DNA of 64,000 nt, taken from NCBI RefSeq assembly GCF_002549795.1, contig NZ_CP021435.1, positions 1,922,001-1,986,000 on the forward strand. The letters are read 5' to 3'. The notes under the pieces were generated by a model. The model worked only from the letters and a program-made list of their open reading frames with translations. It ran no database searches and had not been told where the DNA came from. Below are positions 28,135-37,254 of this stretch, one piece after another; within the stretch, counting starts at the first letter, position 1; each line of letters opens with the position of its first letter. The translations under genes were made by a program, and so were the position numbers. The DNA comes from Halomonas beimenensis. GTDB lineage: Bacteria > Pseudomonadota > Gammaproteobacteria > Pseudomonadales > Halomonadaceae.

Positions 28135-28855
28135 CGAAGTCCGCATTGGTGTAAACATTCTGCACATCGTCCAGGTCCTCCAGGCGGTCGACCAACCTGA
28201 CGATGCGCCGCCCGAGCTCGGCGTCGTCGATGCGGGTGTAGTTGTCCGGGAACAGGCCGACATCGCTGGCCTCGGGCTCGAGTCCCGCCGAGACCAGGGC
28301 GTCCTTGACCGCACCGAAGCTCTCCGGGGTGGTCACCACCTCCAGGCGGCCGTCCTCCAGGCGCTCGATGTCCTCGGGCTCGGCCTCGAGCGTCGCCTCC
28401 ATGGCGGCCTCCTCGCCGATGCCTTCCGGCAGGGTGAGCCGCCCCTGCTTGTGGAACATGAAGGCCACCGAACCGGACGTGCCGAGGTTACCCCCGTGCT
28501 TGTTGAAGGCATGTCGCACCTCGGAGACCGTTCGATTGCGATTGTCGGTCATCGCCTCGACCATCACCGCGACCCCCTCGGGCCCGTACCCCTCGTAGAC
28601 GACCTCCTCCATGTCGTCTCCGTCGGTGTTGCCGGCCCCACGGTCCACCGCCCGCTGGACGGTGTCCTTGGGCATGTTGCTGGCCAGTGCCTTGTCGATG
28701 GCCGCGCGCAGCCGGGGGTTGTCCTCGGGATCGCCGCCGCCCTGGCGAGCGGCCACGGTCAGCTCGCGGATCAGCTTGTTGAAGATCTTGCCCCGCTTGG
28801 CGTCCTGGGCGGCCTTGCGGTGCTTGATGTTGGACCATTTGCTATGGCCTGCCAT
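28103..28855 (-). CDS. yebC: YebC/PmpR-family regulatory protein
   Basis: A 250-residue protein of the TACO1/YebC family, now linked to translation of proline-rich stretches and earlier to transcriptional control. The N terminus [18 protein letters not shown] is diagnostic, followed by [31 protein letters not shown] and the acidic C terminus ending [12 protein letters not shown] 28855 has AAGGAG upstream. The gene sits between aspS and ruvC, a conserved arrangement. Its last codons have been amplified downstream. Confidence 0.95.
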   Translation of the reverse strand: MAGHSKWSNIKHRKAAQDAKRGKIFNKLIRELTVAARQGGGDPEDNPRLRAAIDKALASNMPKDTVQRAVDRGAGNTDGDDMEEVVYEGYGPEGVAVMVEAMTDNRNRTVSEVRHAFNKHGGNLGTSGSVAFMFHKQGRLTLPEGIGEEAAMEATLEAEPEDIERLEDGRLEVVTTPESFGAVKDALVSAGLEPEASDVGLFPDNYTRIDDAELGRRIVRLVDRLEDLDDVQNVYTNADFADAIMDELQD

Positions 28856-28933
28856 ATCACGACTCCTTGAGAAGCACCGAGATCATGCTGCGCTTCTCTC
28901 GCTCTCGATGGGTGGATAGTGGCGTGCAAACGA

Positions 28934-28958
28934 CACCGGCGCCACAGGGGCGCCGGTG
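28934..28958 (-). terminator. Terminator of aspS
   Basis: A perfect 10-bp stem (28934-28943 with 28949-28958), loop ACAGG, followed on the minus strand by TCGTTTG. It lies 22 bases after the aspS stop and before the yebC leader. Confidence 0.7.
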
Positions 28959-28980
28959 CATCGACGGAATGGCCCGGGCG

Positions 28981-30762
28981 TCACTCGCCGGCGGACTCCG
29001 CCTTGGCCTTCTGCCGCAGCCGGATGTGCAGCTCCTTGAGCTGCTCGGCGCTGACCTCGCCCGGGGCATCGGTCATCAGGCAGGCGGCGCTCTGGGTCTT
29101 CGGGAAGGCGATCACCTCGCGGATGGTGCGCGCGCCGGTCATCAGCATCACCAGGCGGTCCAGGCCGAAGGCCAGGCCGCCATGGGGCGGTGCGCCGTAC
29201 TGCAGGGCGTCGATCAGGAAGCCGAACTTCTCGCGGGCCTCCTCCTCGTCGATGCCCAGCACCTTGAGGACGGCCTGCTGCATCGCCTGATCGTGGATAC
29301 GGATGGAACCGCCGCCGAGCTCGGTGCCGTTGAGCACCATGTCGTAGGCACGGGACAGCGCCTCGACCGGGTTGGCCTTCAGCGTCTCCACGTCGCAGGA
29401 CGGCGCGGTGAAGGGATGGTGCAGGGCCTGCAGGCGGGCGCTGCCGTCGTCCTCGAACATCGGGAAGTCGACCACCCACAGCGGGGCCCAGTCGGCGGTG
29501 TAGAGGTCCAGGTCCTCGCCGAGCCTGACGCGCAGGGCACCCAGGGCCTCGTTGACGATCCGGGCGTCGTCCGCGCCGAAGAAGATGATGTCGCCGTCCT
29601 CGGCACCGACGCGGTCCAGCAGGGCCTCGACCACGCCTTCCATGAACTTGACGATCGGCGACTGCAGCCCCTCGAGGCCACGGGCCCGCTCGTTGACCTT
29701 GATCCAGGCCAGGCCGCGGGCGCCGTAGATGCCGACGAACTTGGTGTACTCGTCGATTTCCTTGCGGGTCAGGGAGGCGCCGCCCTTGACCTTGAGGGCG
29801 GCGACGCGGCCGTCGTCGGCGTTGGCCGGGCCGGAGAATACCTTGAAGTCCACGTCCTTCATCAGGTCGTCGACGTCGGTGAGCTCCAGCGGGATGCGCA
29901 GGTCCGGCTTGTCGGAACCGAAGCGCTGCATGGCCTCGGCATAGGGCATGCGCGGGAACTCGGGCAGCTCCACGTCGAGGACCTCCCGGAACAGCTGGCG
30001 CACCATGCCCTCGGTGATCGCCATGATGTCCTCCTCCTCGACGAAGGAGGCCTCCAGGTCGATCTGGGTGAACTCCGGCTGACGGTCGGCGCGCAGGTCC
30101 TCGTCGCGGAAGCACTTGGCGATCTGGTAGTAGCGGTCGAAGCCGGACACCATCAGCAGCTGCTTGAACAGCTGGGGCGACTGCGGCAGGGCAAAGAAGC
30201 TGCCCGGATGGGTCCGGCTGGGGACCAGGTAGTCCCGGGCGCCTTCCGGGGTGGCGCGGGTCAGGATCGGCGTCTCGATGTCCAGGAAGCCCTGGCCCTC
30301 GAGGTAGGCCCGGACGCTGTGGGAGATGCGCGAGCGCAGGCGCAGCTTGTCGATCATCTCCGGGCGGCGCAGGTCGATGTAGCGGTGCTTGAGGCGCACC
30401 TCCTCGCCGACCTTGCCGTGTTCGTCGAGCTGGAAGGGCGGCGTCGCCGCGGTGTTGAGCACCTCGACGTCCTTGGCCAGGACCTCGATCAGCCCGGTGG
30501 GCATGTTCGGGTTCTGGGTCCCCTCGGGACGCAGCCGCACCCGCCCCTGGATGCGCAGCACGTATTCGCTGCGGGCGCGGTCGGCATTGGCGAAGGCCTC
30601 GGCGGTATCGGGGTCGACCACGACCTGGGCGATGCCATCCCGGTCGCGCATGTCGAGGAAGATGACCCCCCCGTGGTCACGGCGGCGATGTACCCAACCG
30701 CACAGGGTGACCGTCTGATCCACCATGGTCTCGTTCAGCTGGCCGCAATAATGGCTGCGCAT
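28981..30762 (-). CDS. aspS: Aspartyl-tRNA synthetase (probably non-discriminating)
   Basis: A 593-residue class IIb synthetase. N-terminal OB fold ([20 protein letters not shown]), motif 2 [20 protein letters not shown], a bacterial insertion domain, and motif 3 [20 protein letters not shown]. The residue after RRRD is His30 rather than the leucine of E. coli; in the Pseudomonas aeruginosa enzyme the matching histidine goes with relaxed specificity, charging both tRNA-Asp and tRNA-Asn for use with GatCAB. That specificity is inferred from memory of the family. Starts [13 protein letters not shown]. Confidence 0.95.
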   Translation of the reverse strand: MRSHYCGQLNETMVDQTVTLCGWVHRRRDHGGVIFLDMRDRDGIAQVVVDPDTAEAFANADRARSEYVLRIQGRVRLRPEGTQNPNMPTGLIEVLAKDVEVLNTAATPPFQLDEHGKVGEEVRLKHRYIDLRRPEMIDKLRLRSRISHSVRAYLEGQGFLDIETPILTRATPEGARDYLVPSRTHPGSFFALPQSPQLFKQLLMVSGFDRYYQIAKCFRDEDLRADRQPEFTQIDLEASFVEEEDIMAITEGMVRQLFREVLDVELPEFPRMPYAEAMQRFGSDKPDLRIPLELTDVDDLMKDVDFKVFSGPANADDGRVAALKVKGGASLTRKEIDEYTKFVGIYGARGLAWIKVNERARGLEGLQSPIVKFMEGVVEALLDRVGAEDGDIIFFGADDARIVNEALGALRVRLGEDLDLYTADWAPLWVVDFPMFEDDGSARLQALHHPFTAPSCDVETLKANPVEALSRAYDMVLNGTELGGGSIRIHDQAMQQAVLKVLGIDEEEAREKFGFLIDALQYGAPPHGGLAFGLDRLVMLMTGARTIREVIAFPKTQSAACLMTDAPGEVSAEQLKELHIRLRQKAKAESAGE

Positions 30763-30813
30763 GTCGTATCCTGTTCTGTTGCGTGTAATGGGGTAAAGTG
30801 GCGGCGGGCGCGG

Positions 30814-31068
30814 TCAGGCCGCCGCCCCGTCCTTGCTCGACGACCCGGCGGCCGCGTCGCTGCCGCCGGCCAGGTTCTTCTTGCTGCCGGTCTTGAAGTC
30901 GGTCTCGTACCAGCCGCCTCCGGCCAGGCGGAAACCGGCCGCGGACACCAGGCGACCGAGCTCGGACTGCTCGCAGGCGGGGCAATCGGTGAGCGGGTCG
31001 GCATCGATCTTCTGAAGCTTCTCCAGGCGATGGCCGCAGGCCTTGCACTCGTATTCGTAGATGGGCAT
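30814..31068 (-). CDS. FmdB-family zinc ribbon protein
   Basis: An 84-residue small protein. The N terminus MPIYEYECKACGHRLEKLQK with a second CPAC motif forms the four-cysteine zinc ribbon of the FmdB/CxxC_CxxC_SSSS family. The core ends with GGGWYETDFKTGSKKN; the tail is a disordered Ala/Ser/Gly stretch. It lies 51 bases upstream of aspS on the same strand, a common placement in gammaproteobacteria. Function unknown; regulatory or nucleic-acid-binding roles have been proposed. Confidence 0.9.
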   Translation of the reverse strand: MPIYEYECKACGHRLEKLQKIDADPLTDCPACEQSELGRLVSAAGFRLAGGGWYETDFKTGSKKNLAGGSDAAAGSSSKDGAAA

Positions 31069-31250
31069 GGTTTGATTCTCCCGGTAACGACGTCCCAAAG
31101 GGTGATGCGACGACGCAACCTCGCTCGGTCGCGGTGTGCGTTCTGCGATATAAGGTCTGGCTGCGGATAATCCAAGCCTGCCTCGAAAGCCCGCTAGTAT
31201 AGCCTGCCGGGCTGCCCCAGGCCCAGCCCCGGGATGCCGTTCCAGGGGCT

Positions 31251-31260
31251 TAACGTTATC
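31251..31260. promoter_or_regulatory. LacI-type operator-like palindrome TAACGTTATC
   Basis: TAACGTTA is a perfect 8-bp palindrome with the central CG typical of LacI-family operators; read on the minus strand the site is GATAACGTTA, close to GATAACGGTA found at 32311 and 42995. It lies in the divergent gap between the zinc-ribbon gene and the 2-hydroxyacid dehydrogenase. Confidence 0.3.
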
Positions 31261-31332
31261 GCTCGGGGCTGATCCGTCGACAGGTCTGCAAGGGGGCGCT
31301 TTGCCCTTCCCTCCACCGACCAGGATGCCGCC

Positions 31333-32265
31333 ATGCATGCCGTGATTCTCGACGCCGACAGCCTCGGCCACGATATCGATCTCGCGCCGATCGAGGCGCG
31401 AGTCTCGCGACTCGACGTTCACGCCCGGACGCCCCCGGACCGGGTGGTCGGGCGTCTCGCCGGGGCGCAGGTGGCCATCGTCAACAAGGTGGTACTGGAC
31501 GCCTCCGCCCTCGCGGCCCTGCCCGAACTGCGCCTGATCTGCGTACTGGCCACCGGCACCAACAACATCGACATGGTCGAGGCCGAGCGCCGCGGCATCG
31601 AGGTCCGCAATGTCACCGCCTATGGCACGGCCAGCGTGGCCCAGCACACCCTGATGCTGCTGCTGGCCCTGGCGGGACGCCTCCCCCGCTACCAGCGCGA
31701 CGTCGCCGACGGCCGCTGGGGCGAGAGCCCCTTCTTCTGCCTGATGGATCACCGCACCCTGCAGCTCGACGGGAAGCGGCTGGTGATCGTCGGACGGGGC
31801 GAGCTCGGCGCTGGCGTCGGCCGGCTCGCCGAGGCCTTCGGCATGACGGTCGACTATGCCGCCCGTCCCGGCGCCGAAGAGGATCCCCGCCCCACCCTGG
31901 CCCGGGCGGCCGGCGATGCCGATGCCATCAGCCTGCACTGCCCGCTCACCCCGGCCACCCGCCACCTGGTGGACGACGCCCTGCTGTCCCGGGTCAAGCC
32001 CGGTGCCCTGCTGGTCAACTGCGCCCGGGGGGGGATCATCGACGAGCTCGCCGCCCTGGCGGCGCTGCGATCGGGCCGGCTCGGCGGGCTCGCCGTCGAC
32101 GTCCTGCCCGAGGAGCCGCCGCGGGACGGTCACCCCTTGATCGACGCCCTCCAGGAGCCGCTGAACCTCATCGTCACGCCCCACAACGCCTGGATCAGCC
32201 CCGAGGCTCGCCAGCGGATCGTCGAGCTCACCGCCGAGAACCTGGAAGGCCCCCTCCGCGCCTGA
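31333..32265 (+). CDS. D-2-hydroxyacid dehydrogenase, glycerate dehydrogenase (hydroxypyruvate reductase)-like
   Basis: A 310-residue NAD(P)-dependent dehydrogenase. NAD motif VIVGRGELGAGVGRLAE (about 152-168), catalytic arginine in NCARGGIIDE, glutamate in DVLPEEPPRDGHPL and histidine in VTPHNAWIS form the usual triad. The segment LATGTNNIDMVEAERRGI and the PEEPP.DGHPL spacing most resemble HprA-type glycerate dehydrogenases, but substrate is not proven. AGGATG precedes the ATG. A palindromic TAACGTTA lies about 75 bases upstream (see 31251-31260). Confidence 0.85.
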   Translation: MHAVILDADSLGHDIDLAPIEARVSRLDVHARTPPDRVVGRLAGAQVAIVNKVVLDASALAALPELRLICVLATGTNNIDMVEAERRGIEVRNVTAYGTASVAQHTLMLLLALAGRLPRYQRDVADGRWGESPFFCLMDHRTLQLDGKRLVIVGRGELGAGVGRLAEAFGMTVDYAARPGAEEDPRPTLARAAGDADAISLHCPLTPATRHLVDDALLSRVKPGALLVNCARGGIIDELAALAALRSGRLGGLAVDVLPEEPPRDGHPLIDALQEPLNLIVTPHNAWISPEARQRIVELTAENLEGPLRA

Positions 32266-32310
32266 TGACGTGAGTCTCCAGCTCGGCTCGCTGCTACTTC
32301 CTTGAGAGAA

Positions 32311-32338
32311 GATAACGGTATAAATATCGCGACGATAT
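32311..32338 (+). promoter_or_regulatory. Putative promoter/operator of the ribokinase-nucleoside hydrolase operon
   Basis: GATAACGGTATAAAT (32311-32325) holds a -10-like TATAAA and overlaps an inverted repeat ATATCG-CGA-CGATAT (32324-32338). No good -35 box is seen 16-18 bases upstream. The 15-base sequence occurs identically at 42995-43009. A regulator binding site over the start of transcription is likely but unproven. Confidence 0.4.
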
Positions 32339-32423
32339 CGGCGATGGCTTGCGCCGCCCACGCCGGGCTTGGATACTCACGCCGATCAAGGTCCTTCCAT
32401 CCACGCCTCATCCGGACGACGGC

Positions 32424-33332
32424 ATGCTGCACAACTACGGGTCGATCAATCTCGACCATTTCTATCGCGTTCCTCACCTGGTCCGGCCCGGCGAGACCCT
32501 GGCCAGCCGCGACTATCGCGTCGGCCTGGGCGGCAAGGGTGCCAACCAGTCCCTGGCCATGGCCCGTGCGGGCGGTCGCGTGCGCCACTGGGGCCGGCTC
32601 GGGCGCCAGGACGCCTGGGCACGGGACTTCCTCGACCAGGCCGGCGTCGAGGTGGACGCCATCGCACTGGTGGACGAGCCCGGCGGACACGCCATCATCC
32701 AGGTGGACGACCAGGGCGAGAACGCCATCCTGCTCTTCCCCGGCGCCAACCACGGCTTCACCCCCGAGGCCCTGGATGCGCTGGTCGCCGAGGCCCGTCC
32801 CGGGGACTGGCTGCTGGCCCAGAACGAGTGCAACGCCCTCCCCCATGTCCTCGAGGCGGCCCGGGAGCGGGGGCTGCATGTCGCCTTCAATCCGGCCCCG
32901 ATGACCGCAGCCGTGGCCGACCTGCCGCTGGCGACCTGCCGGCTGCTCTTCGTCAACCGCGGCGAGGCCGAGGGGCTCACCGGCCTGGGCGACGATGCCT
33001 CGGCCGAGGCGCTCCTCGACGCCCTGGGTCGTCGCCTGCCGGAGACCGAGACCGTGCTCACGCTGGGCGGCGACGGCGCCTGGTACCAGCACGGGGCGCG
33101 CCGACACTTCCAGCCCCCGCTTCCCGTGACTCCGGTGGACACCACCGCCGCCGGCGACACCTTCATCGGCTATTACCTGGCCGCCCTGCAGGCCGGGGAG
33201 CCCCCCGAGGCCTGCCTGCGTCGCGCCGCCACGGCCGCCGCCCTGGGGGTACAGCGCCCCGGCGCCGCCGAGAGCATTCCCGATCTGGCCGAGGTGGAGC
33301 GCGCGCTCCGCGACGGCCCGACCTCTCCCTGA
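32424..33332 (+). CDS. Ribokinase (PfkB family)
   Basis: A 302-residue sugar kinase. The N-terminal GSINLDHFYRV, substrate motif VGLGGKGANQSLAMARAGG (about 33-51), and C-terminal anion-hole/catalytic motif DTTAAGDTFIGYYLAALQ (aspartate near 256) are those of ribokinases that phosphorylate ribose to ribose-5-phosphate. I start at ATG 32424 (MLHNYGSIN), as in other ribokinases; the open frame extends upstream without similarity. It lies 21 bases before the nucleoside hydrolase gene, so the pair would turn ribonucleosides into base and ribose-5-phosphate. Confidence 0.9.
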   Translation: MLHNYGSINLDHFYRVPHLVRPGETLASRDYRVGLGGKGANQSLAMARAGGRVRHWGRLGRQDAWARDFLDQAGVEVDAIALVDEPGGHAIIQVDDQGENAILLFPGANHGFTPEALDALVAEARPGDWLLAQNECNALPHVLEAARERGLHVAFNPAPMTAAVADLPLATCRLLFVNRGEAEGLTGLGDDASAEALLDALGRRLPETETVLTLGGDGAWYQHGARRHFQPPLPVTPVDTTAAGDTFIGYYLAALQAGEPPEACLRRAATAAALGVQRPGAAESIPDLAEVERALRDGPTSP

Positions 33333-33353
33333 CCCAGCATCGACGAGGATTCC

Positions 33354-34295
33354 ATGCCAGAGCCGATCATCTTCGATACCGACCCGGGCGTCGATGACGC
33401 CCAGGCCATCGCCATCGCCCTGCACCACCCCGATATCGAACTGCTGGGGATGACCACCACCTTCGGCAATGTCGACGTCAGCACCGCCAGCCACAACGCC
33501 CTGCTGCTGTCGGAACTCGCCGGACACCAGGTTCCGGTGGCCCAGGGGTCGGCGGCCCCCATGGTCAAGCCGCGCCATCCCGCCCCGGCCCATATCCACG
33601 GCAGCAACGGCCTCGGCGACATCGCCCTGCCGGCGGTCCAGGGGCGCATCGACGATCGCGACGCCGCGCGCTTCATCGTCGACACCGTCGATGCCCGTCC
33701 CGGCGAAGTGACCCTGGTGGCGGTGGGCCCCCTGGGCAACCTCCCGGGCGCCGTCCAGCTCGACCCGACCCTGATCGACCGGGTCAAGCGGGTGGTGGTG
33801 ATGGGCGGCTCGGTGCGGGAGGGTGGCAACGTGACCCCGGTGGCCGAGGCCAACATCTTCAACGACCCCCATGCGGCGCAACGCGTGCTGACCGCGGGCT
33901 GGCCCCTGACCCTGGTGGGCCTGGACGTCACCCACCGCTGCGTGCTCACGCCCGGGCACATGGCGCGGATCCGGGAAGGCCAGGGGGAGCTCGGCGAGGT
34001 ACTGGCCGGCAGTTACGCCTTCTATCGCGACTTCTACCAGGAGATGCTCGGCATCGACGGCTGCTGCCCCCATGACAGCTGCGCCCTGGCCTGGCTGATG
34101 TGTCCCGAACTCTTCGAGACCGCCCGCGGCCACCTGACCGTGGCCACGGACGGGGATGCCGAGGGTCAGACCCTGTTCGCCCCGGAGAACCGGGCCTACA
34201 TCGAGCCACGCTGGTCCCGCACGCCGCTGGTGGACGTCTGCCTGGACGTCGACGGAGAGGCCCTGGTGGAGTGGATCACCCGCACGCTGGCATGA
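33354..34295 (+). CDS. Inosine-uridine-preferring nucleoside hydrolase
   Basis: A 313-residue N-ribohydrolase. The calcium-binding signature IFDTDPGVDDAQAIAIAL is at the N terminus (about 5-22); the substrate pocket includes VAVGPLGNLPGA, VMGGSVREGGNVTPVAEAN and FNDPHAA, with the catalytic-region motif CCPHDSCALAW near 230. It releases the base from ribonucleosides. It is the second gene of the operon with ribokinase. No signal peptide is present. Exact nucleoside preference cannot be read. Confidence 0.9.
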   Translation: MPEPIIFDTDPGVDDAQAIAIALHHPDIELLGMTTTFGNVDVSTASHNALLLSELAGHQVPVAQGSAAPMVKPRHPAPAHIHGSNGLGDIALPAVQGRIDDRDAARFIVDTVDARPGEVTLVAVGPLGNLPGAVQLDPTLIDRVKRVVVMGGSVREGGNVTPVAEANIFNDPHAAQRVLTAGWPLTLVGLDVTHRCVLTPGHMARIREGQGELGEVLAGSYAFYRDFYQEMLGIDGCCPHDSCALAWLMCPELFETARGHLTVATDGDAEGQTLFAPENRAYIEPRWSRTPLVDVCLDVDGEALVEWITRTLA

Positions 34296-34369
34296 GACCC
34301 GGGCGCCTGTCAGGGTCGCCCGCTCGTCGCGAGAGTCACGGATTTCGAGTCAAATTCATCGATCGATAA

Positions 34370-34465
34370 GGCGAATAGGGCGCTATTGCACGAAATGGAT
34401 CGAATGAAGTTGGCCGAAAGCCCGGCATTCGCGATAGATCAGCGTTAAGCCCGACTGGCTCCTAG
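34370..34465. repeat. Dispersed element 3 abutting the acylphosphatase stop
   Basis: A 96-bp stretch matches 49884-49973. The core GGATCGAATGA..TTGGCCGAAAG.CCGG is identical at 26 of 29 positions, and the right part (GATC.GCGTTA.G.CCGAC.GGC.CCTAG) is also shared, with a 5-6 base gap. Both copies end on the TAG stop codon of a minus-strand gene. Confidence 0.7.
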
Positions 34466-34734
34466 CCGGTGGTGAAGCAGTCCGGCTCGTGGGCCTCCAC
34501 GACCTCCAGCTCCACGTGGGTGACCCGAGCCCCGGGAGGCCCCTTCCAGAGCCATTCACTGACGTCACGCACGGCGTCCCGCCGGCCGCATAGCAGCACC
34601 TCCACGCGCCCGTCGGTGAGGTTTCTCGCGTGCCCCGTCACGCCCGCCTTCAGGGCCTGCTCCTGGGTGGCGCGTCGATACCACACGCCCTGGACCTTGC
34701 CGGTGACCAGGGCCTTCACGCAACAATGCTCCAT
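34462..34734 (-). CDS. acyP: Acylphosphatase
   Basis: A 90-residue enzyme that hydrolyses carboxyl-phosphate bonds of acylphosphates. Phosphate-loop motif VTGKVQGVWYRRATQEQA (catalytic arginine near 20) and asparagine in ARNLTDGRVEVLLCG (about 38) match the family. Length is normal. It stands alone, facing away from the leucine-dehydrogenase-type gene; the 3' end lies inside a dispersed repeat. Confidence 0.93.
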   Translation of the reverse strand: MEHCCVKALVTGKVQGVWYRRATQEQALKAGVTGHARNLTDGRVEVLLCGRRDAVRDVSEWLWKGPPGARVTHVELEVVEAHEPDCFTTG

Positions 34735-34951
34735 CGGGTTCCCTCCTGTGGCATGGGGGCATGGCTGTCGTCCTTCTTTCTAGCATCGGTGACCGGCCTC
34801 GACCAAGGCCCGGGCTTCCCGCTACCGAAGGGATGCTCTAGTCTTTAGGCTGTCACACGGCCCTCGCGCGACCACAAGTCGACGAGCGCCGGGCATCGCC
34901 CTATCCGAGGCGAGCCGACCACAACAAGCATCCTCACAAGGGAGAACCCTC

Positions 34952-35995
34952 ATGTCGGTCTTCGACCATCCCGAATTCGACCATCACCGGCAGGTGGTCT
35001 ATGGCAGCGACGAGGCGAGCGGGCTGCGCGCCATCATCGCCATCCACGACACCTACCGCGGCCCCGCCCTCGGCGGCCTGCGCATCTACCCCTACGCCAG
35101 CGAGGACGAGGCCCTCACCGACGTGCTGCGCCTGTCCCGCGGGATGACCTACAAGTCGGCGCTCGCCGATCTGCCCCTGGGCGGCGGCAAGGCGGTGATC
35201 ATCGCCGATCCGCGCCGCGACAAGAGCCCCGAGATGCTGCGCGCCATGGGCCGGCTGGTGGACTCCCTCGGCGGCCACTACATCACCGCCGAGGACTCGG
35301 GTTCCAGCGAGGCCGACATGCGCGTCATCGCCGAGACGACCGACCACGTGGGCGGACTGGGCCATGGCGGCGTGTCCGGCGACCCGTCGCCCTTCACCGC
35401 CCACGGCGTCTTCTGCGCCCTGCGCAGCGCCGTTCGTCATGGCCTGGACCGCGACGACCTCACGGGCCTGCGGGTGGCCGTCCAGGGGGTCGGCCACGTG
35501 GGCGCGCACCTGGCCCGGCAGCTGCATGCGGCCGGCGCTCGCCTGGTGCTGACCGACGTGGACCGGGACGCCCTCATCCGGCTGGGCGAGGAGCTCGGGG
35601 CCGAGACCGTCGTGCCGGATGCCATCGTCGACGCCGACGTCGACGTCTTCGCCCCCTGTGCCATGGGCGCGGCCCTTACCCCCGAGGTGGTGGATCGCCT
35701 CAGGGCGCGGGTGGTGTGCGGGGCCGCCAACAACCAGCTGGCCCGCCCCGAGGTCGCCGACCGGCTGCTGGCGCGCGGCATCCTCTATACCCCGGACTAC
35801 GTGGCCAACGCCGGCGGCGTCATCGAGATCGCTTGGCAGCGCCGCGGCGACTACCGTCGCGAGGATGTCATGAGCCACATCGAGGGCATCGGCCGTACCC
35901 TGGACGAGATCTTCGCCCGCGCCGCCCGGGAAGGTCGCAGCCCGGCACCGGTGGCCGACGACCTGGCCCGGGAACGCTTCCAGCCGAGCGCCTGA
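34952..35995 (+). CDS. Leucine dehydrogenase-type amino acid dehydrogenase
   Basis: A 347-residue member of the Glu/Leu/Phe/Val dehydrogenase family. GGLRIYPYASEDEALTDVLR and MTYKSALADLPLGGGKAVI contain the two active-site lysines (about 68 and 80); the NAD domain has VAVQGVGHVGAHLARQL (about 173-189) and ends with ANNQLARPEVADRLLARGI. It would oxidatively deaminate branched-chain amino acids to 2-oxo acids. GGGAGAACCCTC precedes the ATG. No neighbouring gene of branched-chain catabolism is present, so valine, leucine or phenylalanine preference is open. Confidence 0.88.
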   Translation: MSVFDHPEFDHHRQVVYGSDEASGLRAIIAIHDTYRGPALGGLRIYPYASEDEALTDVLRLSRGMTYKSALADLPLGGGKAVIIADPRRDKSPEMLRAMGRLVDSLGGHYITAEDSGSSEADMRVIAETTDHVGGLGHGGVSGDPSPFTAHGVFCALRSAVRHGLDRDDLTGLRVAVQGVGHVGAHLARQLHAAGARLVLTDVDRDALIRLGEELGAETVVPDAIVDADVDVFAPCAMGAALTPEVVDRLRARVVCGAANNQLARPEVADRLLARGILYTPDYVANAGGVIEIAWQRRGDYRREDVMSHIEGIGRTLDEIFARAAREGRSPAPVADDLARERFQPSA

Positions 35996-36016
35996 GTCCC
36001 GGGAGTCCGCCGGACC

Positions 36017-36047
36017 GAACGCCGAGCTAGCGGGACGCTCGGGGTTC
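36017..36047. terminator. Hairpin between convergent leucine-dehydrogenase-type and yihY-type genes
   Basis: GAAC-G-CCGAGC (36017-36027) pairs with GCTCGG-G-GTTC (36037-36047), interrupted by one mismatch. It overlaps the TAG of the minus-strand gene and follows the plus-strand stop by 21 bases. No T run. Confidence 0.45.
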
Positions 36048-37103
36048 GGCCGGCGGCTCCTCCGCCTCGCCGGCCCCGTCCTCCCCCGGGGGCGCGCCCG
36101 GCGAGGCCCCCTCCTCCGCGTCGCCGACGGGCGGCGACTTCTTCCAGCGGCTCGGCCGCCAGCGACCCTGCGCGGCCTGCCTGGCGGGCTCCTCCTCGAG
36201 CAGTTCGTGCCTGACCCGCACCGCGGTGTTGCGTGGAATCACCGCCTTCCCCCGGGCCACCAGATGGCACTTGGTCAGGGCCGCGCCGAACAGCAGGATC
36301 AGCGACGAGTAGTAGACCCACAGCAGCACGACCACGATGGAGCCGGCCGCGCCATAGGTGGAGGCCGTGGCCGTATACGTCAGGTAGGTGGCGATGGCCG
36401 AGCGACCGAGGGCGAACAGCAGTGCCGTCACCAGCGCGCCCACCAGGACGTCCCGCCAGGTCAGCACCACATCGGGCAGCACCCGGAAGATGGTCGCGAA
36501 CAGCGCCGCCACCACCGCCAGCGACACCAGGAACTCGACCCCGGAGGTCAGGGCGCCGACGAACGGCAGCAGGTCATCGGCCGCCCGCAGCAGCGCCTTG
36601 ACGACCACGCCGAGCGCCAGCGAGACGAGCATGATGAAGCCGATGGCCAGGACCACGGCCAGCGACAGCAGCCGCTGCTTGAGCAGGATCAGCAGGCTGT
36701 TGGTGCTGGGGCGGGCGGTGACCCCCCAGAGGCTGTTCAGGGAGTGCTGCATCTGGCCGAAGACGGTGGTCGCCCCGACCAGCAGGGCGCCGATGCCCAG
36801 CAGGGTCGGCCAGAGGCCCGAGGCCTCGATCCGCGACTGGGCCACCGCCTCCTGGATCGCCCGGGCGGCCCCCGGGCCCATGGTGTCCTGGAGCTGGGCG
36901 ACGATCTGGCCCTGGGCGGCCTCCTCGCCCAGCACCAGCCCGATCACGGTCACCGCGATGATGATGGTGGGCGCCAGCGAGAACAGCGTGTAGAAGGCCA
37001 GCGACCCGGCATAGCTGAAGGCGTTGCGATCGACCCAGAGCCGGACGGCCTCCCGCACCACCCGAGCCCAGAATGCCAGATTCCGCTTGATCTCGTTCAA
37101 CAT
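36027..37103 (-). CDS. YihY/virulence factor BrkB family membrane protein
   Basis: A 358-residue inner-membrane protein with about six helices. The N terminus MLNEIKRNLAFWARVVREA, then DRNAFSYAGSLAFYTLFSLA and PTIIIAVTVIGLVLG are typical, followed by FGQMQHSLNSLWGVTARPST and helices LVSLALGVVVKALL, FLVSLAVVAALFATIF, DVLVGALVTALLFALG and GSIVVVLLWVYYSSLILLFG. The C-terminal 70 residues are hydrophilic, rich in Pro/Glu/Arg and probably disordered. I start at ATG 37103 with GGGGA upstream; frames open to 37610 are not needed. Function of the family is unsettled. Confidence 0.88.
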   Translation of the reverse strand: MLNEIKRNLAFWARVVREAVRLWVDRNAFSYAGSLAFYTLFSLAPTIIIAVTVIGLVLGEEAAQGQIVAQLQDTMGPGAARAIQEAVAQSRIEASGLWPTLLGIGALLVGATTVFGQMQHSLNSLWGVTARPSTNSLLILLKQRLLSLAVVLAIGFIMLVSLALGVVVKALLRAADDLLPFVGALTSGVEFLVSLAVVAALFATIFRVLPDVVLTWRDVLVGALVTALLFALGRSAIATYLTYTATASTYGAAGSIVVVLLWVYYSSLILLFGAALTKCHLVARGKAVIPRNTAVRVRHELLEEEPARQAAQGRWRPSRWKKSPPVGDAEEGASPGAPPGEDGAGEAEEPPAEPRASR

Positions 37104-37254
37104 CGGCTTTCCCCACAGTCCCTTGTCCGCTTCCAGCATACCGAAGGCTCGGCCCGCCTGCAGGCCGGGCGAGCGCCGGGCCATGGCCGCCGCGGCCGAT
37201 TGCACGCCCCATGGCGGGTCACCATAATGGGCCTTTTTCCCTCGGAGCCCTGCC

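Noticed and set aside
27817..28314. A repeat protein ([14 protein letters not shown] units) in another frame of the yebC-ruvC repeats
   Set aside because: The 63-bp period is divisible by three, so one alternative frame stays open by chance; it has no start signal and overlaps yebC.
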